24,208 nucleotides of DNA, taken from contig DAJP01000075.1 of assembly GCA_002496355.1 (NCBI GenBank), positions 1-24,208 on the forward strand, in the 5' to 3' direction. This document shows positions 16,699-24,028 of the stretch, piece by piece (the stretch's first letter is position 1; each line of letters starts with the position of its first letter). The translations under genes and the position numbers were made by a program. The notes beneath the pieces were generated by a model, which saw only the letters and a program-made list of their open reading frames with translations, was not told where the DNA came from and did no database searches. The stretch is from Euryarchaeota archaeon UBA346. GTDB lineage: Archaea > Thermoplasmatota > E2 > DHVEG-1.

Positions 16699-17435
16699 GA
16701 TCCTTTTTTTCTTTTCTTTTGTTTGATTGTTCCAAGGGTTTTACTCAGAACGCCCATGAGGGTATGGTATTCCCATTTGGATGGAATCGCTCGTCCCATG
16801 AGACGTTTGAACAAGATCTTCGTATGTTCCTTCTTGTGTGGCTGGTAGTCAATGTCATCAAGGAGTTGGGCGAAGAATTCATATAATTTCTTTTTCTCAA
16901 GAGATCCAATGGCTCTCCGACGCTCAGGGATCAATGCCCCCCTTAGGTAGATTGAGTAAAGGACGATCGTCACCGCATGGGAAAGATTCAATGACAGATA
17001 AGATTCGCTTGTAGGGATCTTCAGCATAATATCACAGGCGGCGATCTCCTCATTAAACAGCCCGTAATCTTCCCTTCCAAAAACAAGCCCGATTTTTCCT
17101 TTAGCATCAAAAATCGTTTGTGAGAAATCCTCAAGAAGCACTGGATTTCTCAGATGTCTCTTGTCTGTCTTTGATTCAATAGATGAGGTCGCCACAAGGA
17201 AATCAAGCTTCTGAGTTGCTTCCTCCAAACTCTTAAATGTTTTTGCATCGTCAAGGATTTTTGTCGCATGCATCGCACGCGCATAACAAGCATTGTCCAG
17301 CTCGCAGGGATTGACAAGATACAGATGCGGGATATCAAAATTCATCATCGCTCTGGCTACGGCACCGATATTACCGCTATTCTTCGGCTCGACAAGAACG
17401 ACATAAAAATATGAAAACGGGTTCTTCTCGGCCAT
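16695..17435 (-). CDS. SpoU/TrmJ-like RNA 2'-O-methyltransferase
   Basis: A 246-residue SPOUT-class methyltransferase. The three family motifs are visible: NSGNIGAVARAMMNF (motif 1, with the Asn and Arg typical of 2'-O-methylation), GLVFGREDYGL (motif 2), and SYLSLNLSHAVTIVLY (motif 3). Archaeal TrmJ methylates the ribose at tRNA position 32, which is the best guess; another RNA substrate remains possible. A C-terminal extension (about 175-246) is basic and ends in lysines. An in-frame ATG extends to 17525, but that would overlap the upstream gene, and the first residues read as low-quality sequence. The ATG at 17435 lies 10 bases after that gene's stop, so the genes are probably co-transcribed with proS. 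Confidence 0.87.
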   Translation of the reverse strand: MAEKNPFSYFYVVLVEPKNSGNIGAVARAMMNFDIPHLYLVNPCELDNACYARAMHATKILDDAKTFKSLEEATQKLDFLVATSSIESKTDKRHLRNPVLLEDFSQTIFDAKGKIGLVFGREDYGLFNEEIAACDIMLKIPTSESYLSLNLSHAVTIVLYSIYLRGALIPERRRAIGSLEKKKLYEFFAQLLDDIDYQPHKKEHTKILFKRLMGRAIPSKWEYHTLMGVLSKTLGTIKQKKRKKGS

Positions 17436-17445
17436 GACAGTCAGA

Positions 17446-17841
17446 TTAGCGGATGTTGAATTCGTCTTCTTTGTCTGACAGCATCTTCTGGTATTTAGAC
17501 GGGAGCTGTTTGACGGTGCTTTCAAGTTTACTTCGTTTTTTCAGGATCTCTGAGCGTTTATCGGTTTTTAGCTCGTCAAGGACGTATTTTCGTTTTGTAA
17601 AGAAACTATACAGGTAATACACACCAACCCCTAGGATTATTAACCCTGCGATGAGGATATAATCATTCCAGATGCCGAGAGGGTCTTTGATGAAATGTAG
17701 CGGTGAGGTCACTGGGTCAGCAATGCCGATGAAAAAGAGATATACGACACCCATGATAATGAATAGTGTTGCTGGGATCAGTATTAGAATGCTTAATGCA
17801 ACGATATATTCGCGTAAAAATCCTATGATTCTTCCACTCAT
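17446..17841 (-). CDS. Two-helix membrane protein, function unknown
   Basis: A 131-residue protein with two membrane helices (about 13-40, YIVALSILILIPATLFIIMG; and about 62-82, ILIAGLIILGVGVYYLYSFF), then a basic cytoplasmic tail with a short coiled coil (KRSEILKKRSKLES). I do not recognise the family. The start has AGGTGA and follows the proS stop by 12 bases, so it belongs to the proS transcript and is followed by the methyltransferase. Confidence 0.75.
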   Translation of the reverse strand: MSGRIIGFLREYIVALSILILIPATLFIIMGVVYLFFIGIADPVTSPLHFIKDPLGIWNDYILIAGLIILGVGVYYLYSFFTKRKYVLDELKTDKRSEILKKRSKLESTVKQLPSKYQKMLSDKEDEFNIR

Positions 17842-17853
17842 TTTTTCTTCACC

Positions 17854-19272
17854 TCAATATGATTTAGCATATCTCATCCATGTTTTCGCAGGTGATCCGC
17901 ACACAGGACAGTGCTCTGAACAATCTGCGTTTTCAATTGGTTCCCCTAATGTATTCCCCTCTAAAACATTTTCTATTTCTAACGCACATCCTTTGTTGCC
18001 GCACCAGGGGAGGGCGACAATACCGGTTTTTTGTTTCGCTTCCTCTATTGTTAATACTTGATGCATGTTTTCTTTGAGCAGTTTCTCTGCATTCGCATAA
18101 AGTGTGTGTTCAAGGTCCTTGAGTTCTGTTTTGATGGTGTGTTCTGCGTCATTGAGCAAGACAGATTTCTTTTTACCACTGTCTCTTCGTACAAGGGTTA
18201 GTTCATTTTTTTCTATATCTCTGGGTCCGATCTCAATTCTAAGTGGTACTCCTTTTAACTCCCAGTCGTAGTATTTGTTCCCCGGGGTTATTTCCCGGTC
18301 GTCGATAAAGGATCGGATTTGTTCCTGTAGTAGTTTCTTGTGTAAGGTGGTGCTTGCTTCTAGGACTGCTTGTTCTTTTCCTTTGAAGATGATCGGGATG
18401 ATTACTACTTGAAGAGGAGCGACTTCAGCAGGCATGATAAGCCCTTTGTTGTCCCCGTGAACACCGATGAGGGCTCCGAGCAGTCGTTCGCTCATCCCAT
18501 AGGTGGTTTGATGGCAGAACGCATGGTCTCCCTTCTCTGTTTCATAGGAGATTTCATAGGGTTTTGCAAAATTATCACGATATTGGTGAATGGATCCTAT
18601 CTGCAGGGTCCTTCCAGATGGCATGAGCACATCGATGCTGATGGTATAGTATGCCCCAGCGAATTTATCCCATTCCGGTCGTTTGCTAAAGACATAGGGG
18701 AGACAGAGTTTGTTTAGGAGACGGTCTGCGATTTCCTTGTCTTCCTTTATTTGTCGTTCTGCATCCTCGAAATCAACATGGCAGGTATGTGCCTCGAAGA
18801 AATGGATCTCTCGAACGCGGATGAACGCCCGTGTCTGTTTGGTTTCATACCGGAAGGTATTGACGATTTGGTAGGTTTTTAACGGCAGGTCCGTGTGGGA
18901 TCGAACCCATAGCGAGAAGATAGGATACATCGCGGTCTCTGAAGTCGGTCGGAGAAGCCATCGTTCTTCTAGCTGATTGGTACCAGCATGGGTGACCCAG
19001 AAAACTTCTTTTCCGAATCCTTCGATATGTTCCTCTTCTTTTTTGAAGAATGATTCAGGGATTAGGAGCGGGAAACAGACTTCTTGATGGTTGGTCTTTG
19101 TCATTTCGTCTCTGATGAGTCGGTCGACATGGTTCATCAGCTTCCAACCATAGGGTCTCCAGATGTTCATTCCTTTGATTGGATAGCGTTTATCGCATAA
19201 ATCGGCAAGCTCGACGATTTCGTTGTACCATTCGTTGAAATCCTCGCTTTTTTTTACTTTTGTCTCTGGCAT
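17854..19272 (-). CDS. proS: Prolyl-tRNA synthetase, archaeal/eukaryotic type
   Basis: A 472-residue class II aminoacyl-tRNA synthetase that charges tRNA-Pro. Catalytic-core signatures include RPTSETAMYPIFSLWVRS and FRYETKQTRAFIRVREIHFF (motif 2 region), and motif 3-like GALIGVHGDN. Then come an HGTP anticodon-binding domain (with APLQVVIIPI) and a zinc-type C-terminal domain with Cys at about 424, 429, 451, 455 and 458. The protein ends in the terminal Tyr typical of the archaeal/eukaryotic form. Length matches that subgroup (about 470-480). It lacks the bacterial editing insertion. Confidence 0.97.
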   Translation of the reverse strand: MPETKVKKSEDFNEWYNEIVELADLCDKRYPIKGMNIWRPYGWKLMNHVDRLIRDEMTKTNHQEVCFPLLIPESFFKKEEEHIEGFGKEVFWVTHAGTNQLEERWLLRPTSETAMYPIFSLWVRSHTDLPLKTYQIVNTFRYETKQTRAFIRVREIHFFEAHTCHVDFEDAERQIKEDKEIADRLLNKLCLPYVFSKRPEWDKFAGAYYTISIDVLMPSGRTLQIGSIHQYRDNFAKPYEISYETEKGDHAFCHQTTYGMSERLLGALIGVHGDNKGLIMPAEVAPLQVVIIPIIFKGKEQAVLEASTTLHKKLLQEQIRSFIDDREITPGNKYYDWELKGVPLRIEIGPRDIEKNELTLVRRDSGKKKSVLLNDAEHTIKTELKDLEHTLYANAEKLLKENMHQVLTIEEAKQKTGIVALPWCGNKGCALEIENVLEGNTLGEPIENADCSEHCPVCGSPAKTWMRYAKSY

Positions 19273-19332
19273 AGCCTTTCCACTGCTTCAACCAAAAAGA
19301 GGTATCTTGTTTTTAAGGATACTGGTTTGATT

Positions 19333-19482
19333 CTATTGTCCTCTGCCTTCTTTTGCTTTTATACGTAGCTCGGTTGATCTGCATCGTCGGCATCGTTCTG
19401 CTTTTGCTGCGTTGGATGCTCCACATTTCATGCAGATTTTCTTGTTTAATAATCGGCTTTCAGCTTCTGGGAATCGCGTCAT
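19333..19482 (-). CDS. rpl40e: Ribosomal protein L40e
   Basis: A 49-residue protein found by reading the minus strand by hand: MTRFPEAESRLLNKKICMKC at the start, then ASNAAKAERCRRC and the end RIKAKEGRGQ. The four cysteines in C-x2-C ... C-x2-C arrangement form the zinc ribbon of L40e, a small large-subunit ribosomal protein of archaea and eukaryotes. The length is normal for the archaeal protein. It lies between proS and the divergent DUF2085-like gene, with TATA-like ATATTTAAATATAAT about 40 bases upstream. Confidence 0.93.
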   Translation of the reverse strand: MTRFPEAESRLLNKKICMKCGASNAAKAERCRRCRSTELRIKAKEGRGQ

Positions 19483-19513
19483 CGGTTATCGCCTAGGGTA
19501 TCGAGAATAAACA

Positions 19514-19531
19514 TATTATATTTAAATATGA
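19514..19531. promoter_or_regulatory. AT-rich core shared by divergent promoters
   Basis: ATATTATATTTAAATATG lies between L40e (minus) and the DUF2085-like gene (plus). It reads as a TATA element in both directions, with expected starts near 19495 and 19550 respectively. Confidence 0.45.
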
Positions 19532-19587
19532 TGCCCTGCTCTTGTTTTTATGATGAATAAAAGATTATGGTATTGGCAGGGTGAGCA

Positions 19588-20136
19588 ATGAAGCGTCGTA
19601 GTCATCCCTACCAGAGTCTGTTTTTTGTTTTTTTTATCCTTTATATGATCTGGGTCGTTCTCCTGGTTCTGGCGCCGCTCATGTTGCCAACTGGGACTGT
19701 TTCTGACCTTTCTGGTGTTGTGGGATACTCAGATAATGCGGAGATTATCGATAGTCTGCCGTTTCCCTGGAATGGTGTCTATTCTCTTGGTGATACACTC
19801 TGTCATCAGAAAGCAGAACGATCTTTGTTCATTAATGGTAATGAGATGCCGTTTTGTACCCGATGTATGGCTATTTGGCTAGGGATTGCTGTCGGTCTAG
19901 GGATTATGGTTTTTTTTACGATTGATTTGAATGAGAAATTTTTTATCGCGATTATTGTTTCCTTTGTTCCTTTGGGTGTTGATGGGATAGGGCAGCTTTT
20001 CGGGTTCTGGGAGAGTACGAATATCATTCGGATGCTTACTGGTCTTCCTGCGGGGATCATCTGTGGCATTGCTCTTGGTATCATCTATGATGAGATTCGT
20101 TCGTTGCGTATTTTCAAGAAGACAGAATCACCATAA
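19588..20136 (+). CDS. DUF2085-like membrane protein
   Basis: A 182-residue protein with about four membrane helices. It has the DUF2085 pattern: LGDTLCHQKAERSLFINGNE followed by MPFCTRCMAIWLGIAVG, then PLGVDGIGQLFGFWESTN and IRMLTGLPAGIICG. The Cys-His...Cys-x2-Cys cluster could bind a metal. The biochemical role of the family is unknown. The start has AGGGTGAGC upstream. The next gene is convergent; 88 bases between them show only AT-rich sequence. Confidence 0.8.
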   Translation: MKRRSHPYQSLFFVFFILYMIWVVLLVLAPLMLPTGTVSDLSGVVGYSDNAEIIDSLPFPWNGVYSLGDTLCHQKAERSLFINGNEMPFCTRCMAIWLGIAVGLGIMVFFTIDLNEKFFIAIIVSFVPLGVDGIGQLFGFWESTNIIRMLTGLPAGIICGIALGIIYDEIRSLRIFKKTESP

Positions 20137-20224
20137 TTATGCTCAGTGATAAATTTCAAATGATACAATCTCTGTTCGTTCCTGTCTAAAATAAGTGGAT
20201 TTTCTGATATGATTGGTTGCAGGC

Positions 20225-20656
20225 TTATTGGAAATCGTTTCTTGAGATTGCCACGATGATGAGTCCAATAAGGGAAAGAATGCTTCCGAGTAAAATTGGA
20301 CCGATTGTAAATAGACCAAGGATGCCACCGATGACGGCAAGCCCCCATGCTTTCCGCCTCATGGCAACGATACCACCGGCTAGTGTGAAGATTGAAAGAA
20401 CGGCTCCGATGACACCACAGGTCGTGAGAAACGATTGGAGTTGTTCTGCGGTGATGGGTGATTCTGGTGGGAGCACGTTTTGGATCACTGAGACGTCAAG
20501 TGCTAATGCAGAAGCCCATGTCAGCAACCCAAGGAGTCCTGCGATGACTAGAAAGATCCCTGCGATGAGTGGTTTGGAACTGGGTTGTTTTGGTGGTTGG
20601 AGTGAATCTTGGGTATAATCATTTATTGATGTTTCACTTGGGATTGGTGTTTCCAT
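20225..20656 (-). CDS. Small membrane protein, function unknown
   Basis: A 143-residue protein. A Pro/Ser/Gln-rich cytosolic N-terminus (about 1-28) precedes three or four hydrophobic segments (about 29-52, 75-98, 103-120 and 120-140), with a small extracellular loop (VIQNVLPPESPIT). Gly-rich helices and RRKAWGLAVIGGILGL resemble small archaeal and bacterial four-helix proteins of unassigned function. It follows the upstream membrane protein gene by about 30 bases, so the pair may be one transcript. Confidence 0.6.
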   Translation of the reverse strand: METPIPSETSINDYTQDSLQPPKQPSSKPLIAGIFLVIAGLLGLLTWASALALDVSVIQNVLPPESPITAEQLQSFLTTCGVIGAVLSIFTLAGGIVAMRRKAWGLAVIGGILGLFTIGPILLGSILSLIGLIIVAISRNDFQ

Positions 20657-20686
20657 CTTTCATACCTCTTATCAATATTGTAAACG

Positions 20687-21358
20687 TTATTTACTTTTTA
20701 TGTCTATTTCTTTTTGTGTTCGTTTCCGTCGTTGGCTTTCTTCTAGGATTCTTGGCATGACTTTTTTTGTTGCATACCAGAACAACAGGATGCCGTAAAG
20801 GACAATAATGATCTGTAAATAGCTTGTTTGAACGAGGCTTGTCACTAGGATAACCCCTGTTACAACGAGTTGGAGGAGTATCGCGATGGTGAGATATTTC
20901 GTTAGTTTTTTTGTATAGATTCCATATCCGATGAGGATTCCTGTCGCAGCATGGAAGAGGATGATTCCAAGAGATCCGATGATTGCTGCGAAGAAAGCCA
21001 GGTTTGGTTCATTATATTGTATGATAGCTGCCGGGGTGAACACGGACCCAAATCCAAGCCCCAGAGAGAACCCATAAATCGTTGTTTCTTGTTTTTCCTG
21101 AAATCGTCCTAAGTTGAGCACAATTGTCTTAAAAAGTTGTTCAAGAATCGGGAAAAGGATGATGTAGATAAGACCAATCTCCTGTGTAAAAAATTCTATT
21201 GCTACGGAGATGGTTCCAATGATAATTCCAACGATGAATGTTAAGAAAATGAGTTTATCTTTGAATTTCCCTTCGAAGCCTTTTAACCCGATGTATAAGA
21301 GGATTAAGGCTGGGATGATACCGATGAAGAGACTTGTTTGGAGGATAAAACCGTTCAT
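20687..21358 (-). CDS. Polytopic membrane protein, possibly PrsW-like
   Basis: A 223-residue protein with about seven hydrophobic segments and a basic C-terminal tail (RRKRTQKE). The segment ILEQLFKTIVLNLGRF, then IYGFSLGLGFGSVF and LFHAATGILIGYGIY, recalls the PrsW intramembrane protease family (EExxK, GlGF, H-A-x-x-G). Here the first motif reads EQ, not EE, so activity is doubtful. The frame opens further upstream to a TTG at 21409. I chose the ATG at 21358 because a TATA-like element near 21388 would start the transcript almost at that codon. Confidence 0.55.
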   Translation of the reverse strand: MNGFILQTSLFIGIIPALILLYIGLKGFEGKFKDKLIFLTFIVGIIIGTISVAIEFFTQEIGLIYIILFPILEQLFKTIVLNLGRFQEKQETTIYGFSLGLGFGSVFTPAAIIQYNEPNLAFFAAIIGSLGIILFHAATGILIGYGIYTKKLTKYLTIAILLQLVVTGVILVTSLVQTSYLQIIIVLYGILLFWYATKKVMPRILEESQRRKRTQKEIDIKSK

Positions 21359-21514
21359 GGTCTTCTGCGGGTTTATGTCGAAGTGATATATTAATGATTG
21401 CCACCACAAAAAATTAAAAATATATAATAGTAATTACAAATGTATATATTTTTAAATATTTTTCTATAAACCTTTTTTTCCTTATTTTACATCAATAATA
21501 CCCAGGAAATTGAA

Positions 21515-21568
21515 CGCCGAGGGGGAGATTTGAACTCCTGCGGAGCCGAAGCCCCACGAGCTTTCCAG
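21515..21568 (-). other. tRNA-Ser(GGA) 3' half (attachment site of integrated element)
   Basis: Read on the minus strand, this is the anticodon loop CTGGAAA (anticodon GGA), 3' anticodon stem GCTCG, a long class II variable arm with a TTCG loop, the T-loop TTCAAAT with stem, acceptor strand CCTCGGC and discriminator G. No CCA is encoded. Bases beyond 21568 do not pair as a 5' anticodon stem, and no D-arm or 5' acceptor is present, so it is only the 3' half. One stem position (A49-C65) is mismatched. Such anticodon-to-3'-end copies are the classic attachment sites of SSV-type integrases, and this one lies inside the recombinase frame. Confidence 0.85.
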
Positions 21569-22402
21569 GATTGCCCCCCTTCTGTTGCGATTACCCAGCA
21601 ACAATTGGAGGAGTTTCTGTCCTTACGGGAGATTGAAGGTTCCTGTAATGATTGGATTAAAGGTATCCAACGCTATCTTCTCAGATATCTTACGTATGTA
21701 GACTGGAAGGCTGACCGAGAGAAAACAATCCAGTATCTTACACTGGAGAGAGGAAAGTGTAATATCTCTACATATCGGAAGAAAGTCCTTCAGATTCGTA
21801 AGTTCTTGATGTACTGTGGATACCAGTGGGTCCAGGGAATTAAGCCACCCCAAGAACCTGAGATAATCATTAAGCATATTTCTCCTGAAGCTATCCAGAA
21901 GACCCTTCAGATAGTATCATTATCTAAGGAAAGTGTACGCTATAACGCACTAATCCTCCTGGGAGCCACGTCTGGACTACGTTCTGAAGAACTTTACCAG
22001 CTAACTCCTGAGGATATTGACCTGAATAATAGAACCATCCACGTGGTCCATAATCCACTCCAGGGTAAAACAACCAAGACAAAGCACAGTAGAATCTCCT
22101 TCTTCACCATTGAAGCTCAACAGGCTCTTTCTCAGTATCTCAAGAGTAACACGCTTTCTCCTCTCTTTCCCAAGGGTCAATGCATCCAGGCACTCAAACA
22201 GGCCCCTATCCGTGTCAAAGACCTAAGGAAGTACTTTTCTCAATCTTGGGACCGCTCCTGTGGACCCACTAGTGTCAAGAAACTGCTGATGGGCCATTCC
22301 CTTCGAGGAGACATTGACCTTTCTCATTACAATAATCAATCCCCTGAAGAACTCAGAGGAATCTATGATAAAGTGATGGATGGGGCGAGTAGTAGTGTAT
22401 AG
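21530..22402 (+). CDS. SSV-type tyrosine recombinase, probable IntC fragment split by integration
   Basis: A 290-residue reading from TTG at 21530. The frame is open further upstream to 21470 but holds no ATG or GTG there, and the tRNA half overlaps its beginning. A SAM-like core-binding domain (about 20-105) is followed by the catalytic domain. ArgI is in ATSGLRSEEL. A basic strand (GKTTKTKHSR) follows. Then comes K-x2-R in VKDLRKYF (Lys where bacterial enzymes have His, as in SSV integrases), then LLMGHS and the Tyr nucleophile in DLSHYNN. In SSV-type elements the attachment site lies in the 5' part of int, so integration splits the gene. This frame fits the C-terminal fragment left at the end whose tRNA half is incomplete. 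Function as an intact gene with a TTG start cannot be excluded. Confidence 0.85.
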   Translation: MNSCGAEAPRAFQDCPPSVAITQQQLEEFLSLREIEGSCNDWIKGIQRYLLRYLTYVDWKADREKTIQYLTLERGKCNISTYRKKVLQIRKFLMYCGYQWVQGIKPPQEPEIIIKHISPEAIQKTLQIVSLSKESVRYNALILLGATSGLRSEELYQLTPEDIDLNNRTIHVVHNPLQGKTTKTKHSRISFFTIEAQQALSQYLKSNTLSPLFPKGQCIQALKQAPIRVKDLRKYFSQSWDRSCGPTSVKKLLMGHSLRGDIDLSHYNNQSPEELRGIYDKVMDGASSSV

Positions 22403-22660
22403 GGTAATGATAGCTATGATGATGTAGTGATGTATAGTAAATACCTATACCTGTTGGTACCTTACCTGGTCTAGGGTAGGGTAATATTAGTATATCATAA
22501 AGAGTAATAGCATACATAGTCATAGGATAGTAAACACATCAATCTATAGGGACCTTACCTGGCATCAGTGTAGGTAGTATAGGGTATACAATAAGGGATG
22601 ATACCATACTAAGACACAGGATACTAAACACACCAATCATATGATATCTTACCAATAAGC
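22385..22660 (+). repeat. Three degenerate 93-94 bp tandem repeats
   Basis: Copies are marked by ATAGTAAATAC at 22434, ATAGTAAACAC at 22527 and ATACTAAACAC at 22621, each followed by ACCTTACCTGG or a close variant (22459, 22552, 22646), so the period is 93 then 94 bases. Each is preceded by a GTAGGGTA-type segment. The first copy begins within the end of the integrase gene. They lie in the 421-base gene-free gap 22403-22823, and could be iteron-like replication sites or arm sites for the recombinase. Confidence 0.75.
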
Positions 22661-22780
22661 CTGATTTTTACTAAATAGAAATATTGCTTTAATAGTAATG
22701 ATTTTTTCCTTAAAATTGTATATATATGCTATGTTTCTGTGTAATCTGTAATTTTAGGCAGTTTATCATTGATAAATTAT

Positions 22781-22795
22781 TATAGGAGAACATTG
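22781..22795 (+). promoter_or_regulatory. Duplicated upstream element, copy 1
   Basis: TATAGGAGAACATTG is followed 16 bases later by the AAGGAGG ribosome site. The same 15 bases occur at 23483-23497 with the same spacing to GGAGG. It probably includes the promoter or leader of the secreted protein gene. Confidence 0.6.
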
Positions 22796-22823
22796 CTATT
22801 ATATTGTAAAGGAGGAAACAAAC

Positions 22824-23408
22824 TTGTTAAAAAATTCACTGATAAAAGCTATGGTATATGGGCTTCTTCTACTGTTACTAGCCTCAGGTACCACTTCAGG
22901 ACTATTGGAAACACAAAATCAGAAGCATACGCCAAATATTGCTTCTGAAAATGAGAGTGGGTATCCTTTTGTGGGCTCCATAGACGTCCATTGGAATGGA
23001 CGATTGTTGACCAGACCACATGGAACATGTGGGTATCCAGCTGATCGTAATTATTCTTTTCAAGTCCATTATGGAGTTGGACAACAACTTAGTTTTACTG
23101 TAGTGTGTTATGCTACAGCAAAAGACAGTCTTCTCCCTATTCCACATCTCTCGTTATTTTACGCAGAAATCCGTGACCATAATGGAGATTTAATAGGAAA
23201 GGCGTCTATGTTTAATTCGATGAAGACGAAAGATAATCTAAATTTTAGCATGACTCTCAATGCATCAGTAATTCCAAATAACGTGGGAGATACGGAAAAT
23301 TTCACAGTCACGCTTAAAGGCTGGGGTTGGCCCTCAATATTAAATTCAATAATTAACCCTCTTGAGTGTACTTATCAGATATGGGTTACTTATACAGAGG
23401 AAGGCTGA
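22824..23408 (+). CDS. Secreted protein of mobile element, unknown function
   Basis: A 194-residue protein. It starts at TTG, 9 bases after AAAGGAGG. A Sec-type signal peptide (LIKAMVYGLLLLLLASGTTS) precedes an extracellular domain rich in beta strands with sequons (NYS, NFS, NAS, NFT) and three or four cysteines (GTCGYP, VVCYA, LECTY). No family recognised. It shares an upstream 15-base element with the next gene. Its composition is more AT-rich than the archaellum region, consistent with transferred DNA. Confidence 0.7.
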   Translation: MLKNSLIKAMVYGLLLLLLASGTTSGLLETQNQKHTPNIASENESGYPFVGSIDVHWNGRLLTRPHGTCGYPADRNYSFQVHYGVGQQLSFTVVCYATAKDSLLPIPHLSLFYAEIRDHNGDLIGKASMFNSMKTKDNLNFSMTLNASVIPNNVGDTENFTVTLKGWGWPSILNSIINPLECTYQIWVTYTEEG

Positions 23409-23482
23409 ACAATCCAGTTATCATCTTAAAACATAAACGTTAAAATCGTGTCAATGCTTCTGTTCAGTAAGGATATTCTTTT

Positions 23483-23497
23483 TATAGGAGAACATTG
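23483..23497 (+). promoter_or_regulatory. Duplicated upstream element, copy 2
   Basis: Second copy of TATAGGAGAACATTG, 30 bases before the GGAGG of the following gene; identical in sequence and spacing to the copy at 22781. Confidence 0.6.
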
Positions 23498-23528
23498 TTA
23501 TAAAATAATAACGGAGGAATGAAGAATC

Positions 23529-24005
23529 ATGAGAAAGAAATTGATAATGGTTTTAATAATCGGGCTGTTGTTCACAAGTACGCTCCCATTGACAATCGGA
23601 TCTCCTGAAAAAACTGTGTGCGGGAACGGGGATTATAATCTCGTTGTATCTATCGATCCTGACAGAAGAGTTTCCCGTCGAATTTATACAGAAGGCGTTA
23701 CAGCACAATTTATTGTTTGGGTTCACAACGAAGGACCTAATACCTCAGATGCAATCACCGTAAACGGTAGCATCACAAGGATAATAGGACGAAATTCTGG
23801 AGAGTCAATACCTTTTTCATGGGATATTACTCCACTGAATATCCGCTGTGGTCTTGGAAAATTAGCATCTTCTTGGTGTAATAATAATGGTGCGTTATTC
23901 GGCGTTTTTAGAGTATATGCAACCATAGATAATCTTGACAACAACCCAGATGATAATACTGCTTCATTCATATTCATCAGTCTAACAATACCAAGGAAAT
24001 ATTAA
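23529..24005 (+). CDS. Secreted CARDB-like beta-domain protein
   Basis: A 158-residue protein with a signal peptide (KLIMVLIIGLLFTSTLPLTIG) followed by a single beta-sandwich-like domain: YNLVVSIDPDRRV, TAQFIVWVHNEGPNTSDAIT, FGVFRVYATIDNLDNNPDDN. The V-x-N-x-G and D-N-P-x-D-N patterns resemble CARDB/adhesion-type modules of archaeal surface proteins. It has three cysteines. GGAGG lies 11 bases before the ATG. It is probably element cargo; partner and role are unknown. Confidence 0.7.
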   Translation: MRKKLIMVLIIGLLFTSTLPLTIGSPEKTVCGNGDYNLVVSIDPDRRVSRRIYTEGVTAQFIVWVHNEGPNTSDAITVNGSITRIIGRNSGESIPFSWDITPLNIRCGLGKLASSWCNNNGALFGVFRVYATIDNLDNNPDDNTASFIFISLTIPRKY

Positions 24006-24028
24006 TTATAAAGCATCGGAAAGTCAAG

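Noticed and set aside
17436..17525. N-terminal extension of the methyltransferase
   Set aside because: It would overlap the upstream membrane protein gene in another frame, and the family motif 1 already starts a normal distance from ATG 17435.
21515..21590. Complete tRNA-Ser gene
   Set aside because: Bases past the anticodon loop do not form the 5' anticodon stem, and no D-arm or 5' acceptor strand matching GCCGAGG is present.
22385..22660. CRISPR array
   Set aside because: Only three long, imperfect units with diverged sequence throughout; no short identical repeats with unique spacers and no cas genes.
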